Both the position numbers and the translations under genes were made by a program. This document shows, one piece after another, positions 48,538 to 58,900 of a stretch of 64,000 bases of DNA. Location of the stretch: contig NZ_JAFFQE010000004.1 of NCBI RefSeq assembly GCF_016919005.1, forward strand, positions 186,001-250,000. Reading direction: 5' to 3'. Numbering within the stretch: position 1 is the stretch's first letter; every line of letters begins with the position of its first letter. This stretch comes from Desulfopila inferna (GTDB taxonomy: Bacteria > Desulfobacterota > Desulfobulbia > Desulfobulbales > Desulfocapsaceae). The notes under the pieces are model-generated. The model was not told the DNA's origin. It searched no databases and saw only the letters and a list, made by a program, of their open reading frames with translations.

Positions 48538-49138
48538 AACTTTATCCGATTGTCTGCAAAACCCATCGACGATTCGCCAAAATCATCGGACTTTGAGTGA
48601 GGCCGGGATTCCAGTTATCTCGGCCTGCACGTAGATAATCTCAACGCCAAAAACCAATGCTTTTAATATAATAACGAGTTGCAGTTGAACAATGAAGGCA
48701 CAGGCCAAAACGAAATTTTGTTTTTTTGCCTATCTGATTGACAGAATAACGACGACCCCGAGTTTACCTGCTTCAAGCAGGACATTTCCTGATAATCCGA
48801 ATAATTTTCATGATCGGGGGGTAACTTTTCCGGAAAAAAGGAAAAATAATTCATAATTAATGAACACTATCCAGAATCTCATTTTTAATGGGCGTTTACG
48901 TTTTGGAAAAATATTACATTTCCATATGTTAACATAGTGAAGCAGGTATGGAGCGCTTTTTGCAAAACCAGTATTTAGTTTTTGATTTATGAATATATAC
49001 AAAACGTCGAATTGGACATTGCCATGACATGCCGACGGTTTGCAGCGGCACCATTATTCAATACACAATGCCTGGTGAAAAAGGGGATTCAATCGATTTT
49101 CCCCTTCAGACCGAAAGACTGTCATTTAGAAGGATAAT
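48538..49138. other. AT-rich gene-free region
   Basis: Contains two hairpins, AGGCCG/CGGCCT (about 48600-48628) and CCTGCT-TCA-AGCAGG (about 48770-48784), and long AT-rich stretches. Small frames are not credible as genes. Confidence 0.35.
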
Positions 49139-49182
49139 GAAGGCGGACAACGAGGTAAATGAAGGTGGACAACGAGGTAAAA
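49139..49182 (+). repeat. 22-bp tandem duplication upstream of the GYWKNH gene
   Basis: Two adjacent 22-bp units, 49139-49160 and 49161-49182, differ at two positions (GAAGGYGGACAACGAGGTAA core). They lie 60-100 bp before the start codon at 49243 and could be a duplicated operator or simple replication slippage. Confidence 0.7.
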
Positions 49183-49242
49183 AAAATCAGGAAAGGCTAC
49201 TTGTAGATATCTCTAACAGATTCAAATGCGGAGGATAACACT

Positions 49243-49560
49243 ATGAAAAAGTTAATAGGTATGTTTGGTGCTCTAATCGTAGCAGTATTATTGGTTTACT
49301 CAGTCAATGTGACGGCTCCGCCTGCTCCGGATCCGCCGCCGCCACCACCGCCTCCGGCCAATGAATGTACTCCGGGGTACTGGAAAAACCACACTGAAGT
49401 ATGGTTCGGAGAGCAGTGCGGCGGTGATACTTTCTCCGATGCGGTATTGCTGGACATGCTCAGTCCAGAGGACGGTGGACTTGGCAGGGTAAAGGAAAAC
49501 CGGGAACTTGCGGCCTATTTATTGAATACCTGTGAAGCTGTTGTGCCGAATTGCGAGTAA
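49243..49560 (+). CDS. Small secreted GYWKNH-motif protein
   Basis: 105 aa. Signal peptide or anchor at 4-24, a proline spacer (APDPPPPPPPPANE) and a compact domain with CTPGYWKNHTEVW, the CxGYWKNH signature found at ends of many secreted bacterial proteins, plus three further Cys that could form disulfides. The domain's function is unknown. GGAGG-like GCGGAGGATAAC precedes the ATG. It stands alone behind a 22-bp tandem repeat. Confidence 0.75.
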   Translation: MKKLIGMFGALIVAVLLVYSVNVTAPPAPDPPPPPPPPANECTPGYWKNHTEVWFGEQCGGDTFSDAVLLDMLSPEDGGLGRVKENRELAAYLLNTCEAVVPNCE

Positions 49561-49834
49561 TCTTGCCGGATAGGATGGATAAGATACTGGAGACATACGT
49601 GGAATTTGCAAGTAGCCCGCCACCTTTGTGACCACAGCCTTTAAGCTATCTTCAAAAATTGTCTATTTGCCCTAGCTCAGCGTTGCGTGAAAATAACTTT
49701 TCCCGTATATCAGTTGTGTGCCTATGGCAAAATTCTCTCACACGCCTTGATTTAGTTCTTGTCGATTGCTTTCTTGTTGTCCTTAAAGAAAAACAAGCTG
49801 TCTAATGGTGCTTATATTTTTTTTAAGGCAGTCT

Positions 49835-51088
49835 TTAGTCATGCCGCAGGGCTTCGATTGGATCAAGCTGTGCGGCGCGTTTGGCTGGATAGATGCCGAA
49901 AATAATGCCGATTGTCATGCTGATGAACAGAGAAAGTGCTATGCTGGCAGGGGTAACCAGCGTCGGCAGCCCACTATAGCGGGTAACCAGCCATGGAATA
50001 AAGAGCCCCAGGCCTATGCCGAGAAGCCCTCCGAGCATGGAAAGAACCACGGTCTCGATTACGAATTGCCGGAGAATTTGACGGCGCTTGGCACCAATGG
50101 CCCTGCGGATGCCGATTTCCCGGGTGCGCTCCGTCACATTGGCCAACATGATATTCATTATGCCGATACCGCCGACCAGCAAACTGATGGCCGCTATGCT
50201 GCCCAGAACGACATTGAACGTTCGCTTGGTCCTCTTGGCCTCGCGCAGTAAGGTTAACGGAACCTGCAACTGATAATCCACCCGCTCATGAAACGTTGTT
50301 AACATGGTTTTTATGGCATGGGCGGTGGATTCCACCCGGTCAGCCTGGTTCACCTCTACTAGGATCTGGTGCAGTTCAACCAGATTTCGTTCATTGGTAC
50401 CTGAAGATCTTCGGGTGATGATGTCGCCAAAACGTTGGCGTAGAGTGGTCAGAGGAATGTAGGCATCCTCGCGCCGATCGGGAAATTGGATACCTTCCGA
50501 GAGCATCAAATGGCTTTTTACAATACCGACGATTGTAAAAAGCTTGCCATCAATGCGTACTTTCGCTCCAATGGATTCTCCCCCTGACAGCATTCTCCGG
50601 GCGGCATATTCAGTGAGAACAACTACATTATTATTTCCTTCAAGGTCTCGCGGCAGCAGAAATCTGCCCGTCAGCAGCGGTCGTTTGACTAAATGAACCC
50701 AGTCCGGTGTGGTTCCCACCAGTCTCAGTTCCAGGGAGCGGCTGCCAACTCTGCCGATCTCTCTCTGCAGGCGAACCGGAACAGTACGCACGACTGTTTC
50801 GAAACTCTGACGGATGCGTTTTTCATCTTTTGCGAGGAGACCATAAACGTTGACCAACTGTTCCTGGGCAATGGCAGTCTCGGCAGGATTGATGCTGTTG
50901 ACGATAATGTTGTTGCTGCCCAACATCTTGACCTGTTCCATGGCCTGGTGGCTTGCCCCCTCACCCACCGCCAGCATGGCCACGACACTGCCTACCCCGA
51001 AAACCATGCCCAATATGGTCAGCAATGATCTCAGGCCGTGCATCATGAGATTCTTAATACCAAGATGGATTTCGCGTATCAGCATCAT
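49835..51088 (-). CDS. MacB-like ABC transporter permease
   Basis: 417 aa. Permease of the MacB/LolC (FtsX) class: one N-terminal span (about 18-40, SLLTILGMVFGVGSVVAML), a large periplasmic MacB_PCD domain (about 45-270), and three C-terminal spans with the FtsX core GGIGIMNIMLANVTERTREIGIRRAIGA. Lacks a fused ATPase; the separate ATPase gene ends 1 bp upstream. Last gene of a four-gene export operon (53253-55103, 51787-53256, 51090-51782, this). Substrate unknown: macrolide-type drugs, peptides or lipids are possible. Confidence 0.93.
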   Translation of the reverse strand: MMLIREIHLGIKNLMMHGLRSLLTILGMVFGVGSVVAMLAVGEGASHQAMEQVKMLGSNNIIVNSINPAETAIAQEQLVNVYGLLAKDEKRIRQSFETVVRTVPVRLQREIGRVGSRSLELRLVGTTPDWVHLVKRPLLTGRFLLPRDLEGNNNVVVLTEYAARRMLSGGESIGAKVRIDGKLFTIVGIVKSHLMLSEGIQFPDRREDAYIPLTTLRQRFGDIITRRSSGTNERNLVELHQILVEVNQADRVESTAHAIKTMLTTFHERVDYQLQVPLTLLREAKRTKRTFNVVLGSIAAISLLVGGIGIMNIMLANVTERTREIGIRRAIGAKRRQILRQFVIETVVLSMLGGLLGIGLGLFIPWLVTRYSGLPTLVTPASIALSLFISMTIGIIFGIYPAKRAAQLDPIEALRHD

Positions 51089-51089
51089 G

Positions 51090-51782
51090 TCACGTCAGAA
51101 TTTTGTCGATCCGGCCATCCCGGAGATGGAGCTTATTGGAGGCCCAGGATGAGGTGTGCTGGTCATGGGTCACCACCAAAATCGTGGTGCCCTGGGCGTT
51201 TAATGTGCTTAGCAGTTGCATGATTTGCCTGCTCGAAGCACTGTCAAGGTTACCGGTGGGTTCATCGGCCAGAAGAAGGAGGGGGCTATTGGCCATAGCT
51301 CGAGCCACTGCCACGCGCTGCTGCTCGCCTCCCGACAATTCTCCGGGGCGGTGGTCCAGCCTGTCGGCCAACCCGACCTGGGTCGCCAACTCCCTGGCCC
51401 TTCGCGAAGCGGCCAACCGATCTTTTCCAAGATAGGACAGGGGGAGCTCTATGTTCTCCTGCACCGTCAGTTGGGGGATGAGATTGAAACTCTGAAAGAT
51501 GAAACCAAGATGGCGCAGTCGCAGGTCACTGAGCTGGTCGTCACTCAGTCCGGACACCTCCTGTTCTTCAATATGGTAACGTCCGGCGCTGACCCTGCAC
51601 AGGCAGCCAAGCACGTTAAGCAGACTGGATTTGCCCGCACCGCTGCCACCCATGATGGCCCAGAATGAACCTTTGGTAAAAGCTATGTTGATGTCGTCCA
51701 GGGCTGCAACGCGTTGTGCATCTGTTTGATAAATCAGGCTGACGTTGTCTAAACGGCAGGCGTAATCGCTGGAACTTTTCAT
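51090..51782 (-). CDS. ABC transporter ATPase (MacB/LolD class)
   Basis: 230 aa. Walker A GGSGAGKSSLLN, Q-loop FIFQSFNLIPQL, signature LSGGEQQRVAVARA, Walker B LLLLADEPTGNLD and the H-loop VVTHDQH. The LFQ-to-FNLIP block is usual in the MacB/LolD class that energises periplasmic export without carrying substrate through the membrane. It sits between the adaptor (4 bp gap) and the permease (1 bp gap). Confidence 0.95.
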   Translation of the reverse strand: MKSSSDYACRLDNVSLIYQTDAQRVAALDDINIAFTKGSFWAIMGGSGAGKSSLLNVLGCLCRVSAGRYHIEEQEVSGLSDDQLSDLRLRHLGFIFQSFNLIPQLTVQENIELPLSYLGKDRLAASRRARELATQVGLADRLDHRPGELSGGEQQRVAVARAMANSPLLLLADEPTGNLDSASSRQIMQLLSTLNAQGTTILVVTHDQHTSSWASNKLHLRDGRIDKILT

Positions 51783-51786
51783 GACA

Positions 51787-53256
51787 TTAGAGAGGAGGGG
51801 TGAGCAGCAGGCGATCCCCCTCCCGTACCCCGCTGATGATCTGGATCATGATATCATTGTCCATGCCCGTTTCCACCTCGACCGGCCGCTCGCGGCCCTC
51901 AAGATAGACAACAGAATGTCCGTTTCTCCTGACCACGGTTTGTATTGGGGCATACAGGGTCTCTGCGAAACGTTCAACCAGGATTTCAACCTGACAACTC
52001 ATGCCGGTGCGTAGAGCACGAGCATTACCGTCGAGGTAAATCATGGTTGTATAGTATTTAAGGTTGGAATTGAACCAGTTGCTTTCCGCATCCGGAAGAG
52101 GTGAGATGGCTGCAACCCTGCCCGAAAATTCTTTCCCGGGAAGAGCATCCACGCGCACTCTTGCCGGTAAACCAATTTCCATGATGTGGAGGCGCACTTC
52201 AGGAACTCTCAATTCGGCCAGCATCGTGGAGTTTTTCGTCAAGTAGATGAGTTCTTGTCGTTCTTTGATATCCTGTCCGGCCTCCAGTGGGGATCTGTTT
52301 CTCATCCATCCTTTGGCAGTGGTTGCATAGACAACCAAACCATTGGTCGGGGCGATGATCCGGGTTTTTTTTAACTGCATTCCGAGTTTTCCGAGCTTGT
52401 TTTTTTCCTGCTGGAATTGAGACTCCTTGGCTCGCAGTTCGGCCTCGGCCTGGACTATATCCGCCGCTGCTTTGCGGATTGCTCTTTTGGAGGCCATGAG
52501 GCTTTGGTGAACAGCGCTCTCCAGTTCGGCAATCGTACGTTTGTAGCTATAATTTTTCAGGAGGGCGAGATTCTCCAATGCTAGATCGAGTTCGATTCCG
52601 GCCTTTTGGGCCGCGAGTTCGTCGCTGTTCAGTTCTGACCCGGAGAGAAATTTTTGACCGCGCAGTTTCTTAGACCACTCCAGCTTTTCTTCGCTTCTCT
52701 GCAGGGATTCCTTTTTGAGAATCACATTTGACTGGAGTTCTTTCAGTGAGTTTGGGTAATCGCCTTCGGTGTATTTGGTCAGATCCTGTTTGGCGAACTC
52801 ATGTTGGAGTTCAGCCAGCTCAATATCGCTTTTGGCCTGATTTTTGACGACATCAAGCTTTTCCCTGGCGTTGACCCAAGCGGCTTCGGCGTTATCGACT
52901 GCGATTTCCTGATTGACAATTTCACCCTGTAGCCTGCTGGAATCCAACTCCAGTAATAGATCCCCCTTATTAACCTCTCTTCCCTCCTCAATGACCCACA
53001 ACACCGTTGTGCTGCCCTCCACTTCGCTCCTGATAATCTCCTTCTCTCTGGCCTTGATGACACCGGCTTCGCTTACCGTGATTTCAAGCGGCCCATTTTT
53101 AATTTGAAAATACTCGCGGATTTCCGGATCATCGTCAATCGAGGCCCCCGGGGAGCGGAAGAATACAATCCCGGTGAAGATAGCAAGGACTAGGAGGAAA
53201 GTTGCCATCTTACTCGATAACGAACCTCGCATTTTTTTACGCGCTGCCGCATTCAT
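51787..53256 (-). CDS. HlyD-type periplasmic adaptor
   Basis: 489 aa membrane-fusion protein. N-terminal span (about 17-35), half-lipoyl (VIKAREKEIIRSEVEGSTTV and LVVYATTAKGWM), a very long alpha-hairpin coiled coil (about 85-300), and a beta-barrel plus membrane-proximal domain (VRVDALPGKEFSGRVAAISP). It bridges the inner-membrane MacB-like complex and the outer-membrane factor. Its ATG overlaps the stop of the preceding outer-membrane gene by 4 bp. Confidence 0.93.
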   Translation of the reverse strand: MNAAARKKMRGSLSSKMATFLLVLAIFTGIVFFRSPGASIDDDPEIREYFQIKNGPLEITVSEAGVIKAREKEIIRSEVEGSTTVLWVIEEGREVNKGDLLLELDSSRLQGEIVNQEIAVDNAEAAWVNAREKLDVVKNQAKSDIELAELQHEFAKQDLTKYTEGDYPNSLKELQSNVILKKESLQRSEEKLEWSKKLRGQKFLSGSELNSDELAAQKAGIELDLALENLALLKNYSYKRTIAELESAVHQSLMASKRAIRKAAADIVQAEAELRAKESQFQQEKNKLGKLGMQLKKTRIIAPTNGLVVYATTAKGWMRNRSPLEAGQDIKERQELIYLTKNSTMLAELRVPEVRLHIMEIGLPARVRVDALPGKEFSGRVAAISPLPDAESNWFNSNLKYYTTMIYLDGNARALRTGMSCQVEILVERFAETLYAPIQTVVRRNGHSVVYLEGRERPVEVETGMDNDIMIQIISGVREGDRLLLTPPL

Positions 53257-55103
53257 AACATTGGTTCTTCGCTGAGATTATTGACGTGTGCATGTATTGT
53301 CTCCAGGGCACTTTTGTCGCTCTCCTCTCTTCGAGGGCCGGTAAACAGACCCTGATGAGTTACCTTCAAGATACCTGCAGCTTTCATCAAGTCCAGTTCC
53401 GAAAGCCTGTAATTTAATTTGGCGTTCATCAAACTGTCACTTGCAAATACCAAGGAGTCTCGGGCTTCCAGTAAATCGCGGATTTCGATACGGCCGCTCC
53501 GCAAAAGCATTTCGGTTGCATCCACACGCCATTGGGCTACCTCCAGCGCCTTTTCCTGGATGGCTATCTGTTCTTGATATTCTTCCATGTTTCTAAGCTC
53601 ATCTCTGACCTCGAGCTTGACGCTGTCTTCGGCACGCTGATAGTTTCTGATTTCCTCTTCCAATTGCAGTAAAAATGCGCGATAGACGATGCGTTCCGGC
53701 GTCTTGTTGAAAGGGGAGTCAAGGAAGAGGCCAACACCATACCGCCCTTCGTCAAGTCTCAATTCGGCATCGTTGAGATTCCAAGTGCCTATTGGTCGCC
53801 TGCCACCCACAGCGCCTGATAGCTGCAGGTACAGACCCGGCAGAAAATCGTTGGCTGCGACGAGCAACTTACGTCGCACATCGAAGACCCTGCCTTCGGG
53901 TATGCGTAAATCCAGGCGGTTCTCCATCGCCTTAGCAATCCAATAGTGATCCTGGAGAAAAAATTCATCCTGCTCGTCATCCGGAGAGAGAAATAACTGA
54001 TCGGGGTCCTGCTCGGAAATGGGGCGCTCACCGGGAAGATCCTGGAAGCCCTCCATGGCAATCCGTCTCAGTTCCTCAGAGTCCAAACGGATTATCGCAT
54101 CGGGTGGCAGACCCAGCTGAACCTTGAACCTGTCAAGTTCTCTTGCATACCCTTGACTTAACCTGAGCCAATTGTCCTTGGCCCGCAGGCTGTCCTGAAT
54201 CGCCTGCGCAACCTGGATTTCGGGTAAACGGCCGGCCTCTGCCAAACGTTGGGCCCGCACCAGTGCCTCCTCCAACTTGCGATAGTTTTCCTCGGTATTG
54301 CGCACCTGATCAATGGCTTGCAACACCTGCAGATAGCTTCGAATAATATTGACTATAAAATCGGCCTTGTACTGTTCGAAGCCGTAGATCTCATAGACGA
54401 TATTCCTTTCCGCTTGCGTCAGGGGTTCCCGGACTACATCTCTGCCCGCTCCTCGCAACAATGGCACAAGTATGGAGGCATCGCCATATATTCCTAGGGA
54501 GGATGATTCTCCCTGGGTGAGCAGTTTGACCAGATCGATGCCTATCCGGGTGGTGAGTTCCATGCCGGTCATGAACTTTTGGGTCAAGCTTAATTCGGCA
54601 TTGTTAAACAGTGAATTTATCCTGTCTCCGTCGAAGTTACCGGAATCGAACAGCGATCCCAGCAAGCCGGTAAGGGAATGGCGGAATTCGTTTGCTTCCA
54701 GATCCAGCGCCAGTGCAGTCCTGAAAATTGCTTCCTTGCGGGTCTGGTATTCCCGGCTGTTTTGTGCTCCGACTTGAATGGCATCGAGGAGGGTAAGGAC
54801 GTAAGGGGAAGCTTTTGGAGCCGATGAAAAATAATCTCTTCCGGATTGCTCATAATTTGCGTCGGTGAGAGAGAATGAGCTGTTGTGCGCGGGCAGTTCC
54901 TGATCCCGGAAAAGGATATTACGCAGGGTCTCGGACGGGCGTTCAATGGTAAAAGGTTCGGCCTGGCCCAATCCCTCGATTTGAGCATTCGCTATTGTCT
55001 GGTACGCGTCTTTATCGGTCTGAACGACCTGCTGATCTATATTGGCGCAGGAGCAGAGGAGAAAAGCGGCTGAAAAGAACGTGGCTGTCTGGATAAAGGT
55101 CAT
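53253..55103 (-). CDS. TolC-like outer-membrane efflux lipoprotein
   Basis: 616 aa, longer than TolC (about 470 mature). Signal peptide with a lipobox-like LCSC (Cys19 of FLLCSC). Two outer-membrane efflux repeats with long amphipathic helices (LLQLEEEIRNYQRAEDSVKL, EALVRAQRLAEAGRLPEI). The central extra segment (about 300-390) is acidic and family-specific. First gene of the operon; the hlyD-like ATG overlaps its stop. Together they make a tripartite exporter. Confidence 0.9.
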   Translation of the reverse strand: MTFIQTATFFSAAFLLCSCANIDQQVVQTDKDAYQTIANAQIEGLGQAEPFTIERPSETLRNILFRDQELPAHNSSFSLTDANYEQSGRDYFSSAPKASPYVLTLLDAIQVGAQNSREYQTRKEAIFRTALALDLEANEFRHSLTGLLGSLFDSGNFDGDRINSLFNNAELSLTQKFMTGMELTTRIGIDLVKLLTQGESSSLGIYGDASILVPLLRGAGRDVVREPLTQAERNIVYEIYGFEQYKADFIVNIIRSYLQVLQAIDQVRNTEENYRKLEEALVRAQRLAEAGRLPEIQVAQAIQDSLRAKDNWLRLSQGYARELDRFKVQLGLPPDAIIRLDSEELRRIAMEGFQDLPGERPISEQDPDQLFLSPDDEQDEFFLQDHYWIAKAMENRLDLRIPEGRVFDVRRKLLVAANDFLPGLYLQLSGAVGGRRPIGTWNLNDAELRLDEGRYGVGLFLDSPFNKTPERIVYRAFLLQLEEEIRNYQRAEDSVKLEVRDELRNMEEYQEQIAIQEKALEVAQWRVDATEMLLRSGRIEIRDLLEARDSLVFASDSLMNAKLNYRLSELDLMKAAGILKVTHQGLFTGPRREESDKSALETIHAHVNNLSEEPML

Positions 55104-55583
55104 CGCTTCCTCGTAACTCGGCTATAAAAGAGAAACTGCTCTGCTATTTCGCTGGGTAAAGAGTATCGCCAGCCTGAACGATTCAAATACTTTATAATTT
55201 TCTGGATGGTCTTCTATTTAAAAGAATGCGCGAAAAATAATATAAAATCAAGAAAGAGTGCGCCTTGATCCATTAAATCACAATCTTTGGCTGGGGTTTG
55301 AGTGTATTTCAGACTTCCGGGAGATGATTTGGAAAGAAAAACGGCCATTGCGGGAGAATCGTCGTCCATTAATAGGCGGGCGCTATCAAGCCTGCAGAAT
55401 CTTCGATTGACCGGAGGCATGGTGGAACTTGGTTCTGTGGCTCACACGATGATATCGCGGAGGTTGTTACGCCCTGTTCACCATCAACTTACCGCTCTAG
55501 CTTCCGGCCATTTGTTCATTTCGGTGCTGGCCTACCGTCTGTGATACAAGACGCTTCAGGTTGAAACAAGAGGATATTGTTTG
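55104..55583. other. Gene-free region upstream of carB
   Basis: Holds the divergent promoter area of the export operon. A frame at 55302-55544 is not credible. No riboswitch recognised. Confidence 0.3.
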
Positions 55584-55623
55584 TCGTAAATAGAAAGAAA
55601 GGTCACTTGGATACTGTTGCCTG
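55584..55623 (+). repeat. Promoter-like 40-bp module, copy 2, ahead of carB
   Basis: Same 40 bp as 47414-47453 with two mismatches. TTGGAT (55607-55612), 16 nt, then TATATC (55629-55634) gives a plausible promoter 290 bp before carB. The leader between includes a hairpin ATCAAG/CTTGAT followed by TTT (55763-55789) that might act as a weak attenuator. Confidence 0.6.
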
Positions 55624-55917
55624 ATTTTTATATCTCTTACATAGGCCATACCTGGTTTTTCAGGAGGACTTAGGTGGGCTCTCTTCCCCTGAGCGTGCAT
55701 TTTCTCAAAAAAACTGCGCAACAATAGAGTGATGATTACCTCTTGAGAGGATCCTTTTTCAGATCAAGAAAAAACTAACCCTTGATTTTAAGTGTGGCTT
55801 CATTTAACAAAGAAAGTTCACTGGCCGATTGGAAGATCGTTGCGTTGACCTGTCGTGAACGCATTCGTCCATAAAATCCATGGGGGACACCTCCCCACCT
55901 TCAAAAAGGAGCAGCGT

Positions 55918-58900
55918 ATGCCCAGACGCGACGACATTCGTAAAATTCTGATCATCGGTTCCGGACCCATCGTCATCGGTCAGGCCTGCGAATTTGATTA
56001 TTCCGGAACACAGGCCTGCAAGGCTCTGCGTGCTCTCGGTTACGAAATCGTGCTGGTCAATTCCAATCCCGCAACCATCATGACCGATCCGGGTATGGCC
56101 GATGCGACCTATATCGAGCCCCTCAATGTCAAGGTGCTGGAAAAAATCATCGCCGCCGAACGCCCCGATGCGATTTTACCCAACCTAGGGGGACAATCGG
56201 CGCTGAATCTTTCCTCTGAGCTGTATCATCAGGGCATTCTTGAAAAATACGCGGTGAAGGTGATCGGTGTCAACATCGAAGCCATCGAGCGCGGCGAGGA
56301 CCGTATCGCCTTTAAGGCTGCCATGGAAGGCCTGGGTATCGACATGCCGCGCAGCACCGCAGTGACCACCCTCGAGGCTGCCGAAAAGGTGGCCGAGGAA
56401 TTGGGATATCCCGTGGTCATCCGTCCGGCCTACACCATGGGCGGCACCGGCGGCGGGCTGGTCTACAATCTGGAAGAGTTGCGCACCATCGTGCCGCGCG
56501 GACTGGCGGCCAGCATGATCAACCAGGTGCTGGTGGAAGAATCGGTGCTCGGCTGGGAGGAACTGGAACTGGAAGTGGTGCGCGATGCCAAAAACCAGAT
56601 GATCACCGTGTGTTTCATCGAAAATGTCGATGCCATGGGAGTGCACACCGGCGACAGCTATTGCACAGCCCCTATGCTCACCATCGAGCCGGCCCTGCAG
56701 AAAAAGCTGCAGGATTACTCCTATGCCATCGTCGAGGCCATTGAGGTGATCGGCGGCACCAATGTTCAGTTTGCTCATGATCCCAAGAGCGGCAGAATCA
56801 CGGTTATCGAAATCAATCCACGCACCTCCCGCTCGTCGGCCCTGGCTTCCAAGGCCACCGGCCTGCCCATTGCCCGCGTTTCCGCGCTGCTGGCCGGCGG
56901 TCTGACCCTGGATGAGATTCCCTATTGGCGCGACGGCAGCCTGGAAAAATACACCCCCTCCGGCGATTACGTGGTGGTAAAATTCGCCCGCTGGGCTTTC
57001 GAAAAATTTGCCGGGATTGAGGATCGTCTCGGGACGCAGATGCGGGCCGTGGGTGAGGCCATGAGCATCGGCAAGAACTACAAGGAAGCGCTGCAAAAAG
57101 CGATCCGCAGCCTGGAGATCAACCGCTACGGCCTCGGATTCGCTAAGGACTTTAACACTCTCCCCCTGGAAACTCTGTTGGATCGGCTGGTTTTTGCCAC
57201 CAGCGAGCGCCAGTTTCTGATGTATGAAGCTCTGCGCAAAGGCGCCACCATCGAGAAGCTGCAGGCCCTCACCCATATCAAGGCCTGGTTTATCGAGCAG
57301 ATGCGGGAATTGGTGTTCCTGGAAGAGGAGATACTGAAGTATAAGGGGCGGCTCCCGCCGGACGATCTGCTGCGCCAGGCAAAAAAAGATGGCTTTGCCG
57401 ACCGTTATCTCGCCAGATTACTGGGCGTGGCCGAGGAGGCCGTCCGCGACCGGCGAACAGCCATGGGCGTCGTCCAGGCCTGGGAGCCGGTGCCGGTCAG
57501 CGGAGTGGAGAATGCGGCCTATTATTACTCGACCTACAATGGAGAAGACCAGGTGGCGGTCAGCGACAAGCGCAAGATCATGGTGCTGGGAGGAGGTCCG
57601 AACCGCATCGGCCAGGGCATTGAGTTTGATTACTGCTGCGTGCACGCCGCCATGGCCATCCGCGAGGCGGGGTTGGAATCGATCATGGTCAACTGCAATC
57701 CCGAAACGGTCTCCACGGACTACGATACCTCCGACAAATTGTATTTCGAACCTCTGACCGTTGAAGATGTGCTCAGCATCTACCACAAGGAAAAACCGGA
57801 AGGCATCATCGTGCAGTTCGGCGGCCAGACCCCCCTGAACCTCGCCAGGGAGCTGGCCGCGGCAGGGGTGAATATTCTCGGCACCTCGCCAGAGGCCATC
57901 GATCTGGCCGAGGACCGGGACCGCTTCAACACGATCATGAGCCGCCTGGGCATTCCCCAGCCGGAATCGGGCATGGCCGGCAGTGCCGAGGAGGCTTTGA
58001 GCATCGCCGCCGACATCGGTTATCCGCTGATGGTGCGCCCTTCGTACGTTCTCGGCGGACGCGGCATGGAGATCGTCCATGACGACCAGATGCTCAAGCA
58101 TTATCTCAATGTGGCCGTGGAGGAGGTCTCGCCCGAGAGGCCGGTACTGATCGACAAGTTCCTCGACAATGCCATCGAGGCCGAGGCCGATGCTATCGCC
58201 GATGGTGTAAGTGCCCACGTACCGGCGGTTATGGAGCATATCGAGCTGGCCGGTATTCATTCGGGCGATTCAGCCTGCGTCATCCCGCCGATCAGTATCG
58301 CCCCCAAGGAACTGGATACCATCCGCGAATACACGCGCCGCATCGCCATCGAATTGAAGGTGGTCGGTCTGATGAACATCCAGTATGCTATTCAGAACGA
58401 TACGGTATATGTGCTGGAGGCCAATCCGAGGGCTTCACGCACCGTGCCGATTGTTTCCAAAGTATGCGGGCTTTCCATGGCGAGCCTGGCCACCCGGATC
58501 ATTCTCGGAGAAACTCTGGACGACCTTGATCTGCGCGAAACCCAGATTCCTTATTTCGGCGTGAAGGAAGCGGTGTTTCCCTTCAATATGTTTCCCGAGG
58601 TGGACCCGGTGCTCGGTCCGGAGATGCGTTCAACCGGGGAGGTTCTGGGAATGGCGAGCTCCTTCGGCGGCGCCTTTTTCAAAGCTCAGGAGGCAACCCA
58701 GGCTATTCTACCCCTGCAGGGTGCCGTGCTGTTCACCATTGCCGATCGTGACAAGCAGGCGGCCCTGGAGCCGGTGCGCCGCTTCCGCGAACTGGGTTTC
58801 ACGATCATGGCCACCGAAGGCACCCATCAGTTCCTCAAGGAAAAAGGGATCGAGACCCAGCCGGTCTATAAACTGGGCCTGGGCAGACCCAACCTGGTGG

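Noticed and set aside
56185-57276. 363-aa minus-strand frame, also 57418-58260
   Set aside because: Shadows of carB, which is intact over 1067 codons.
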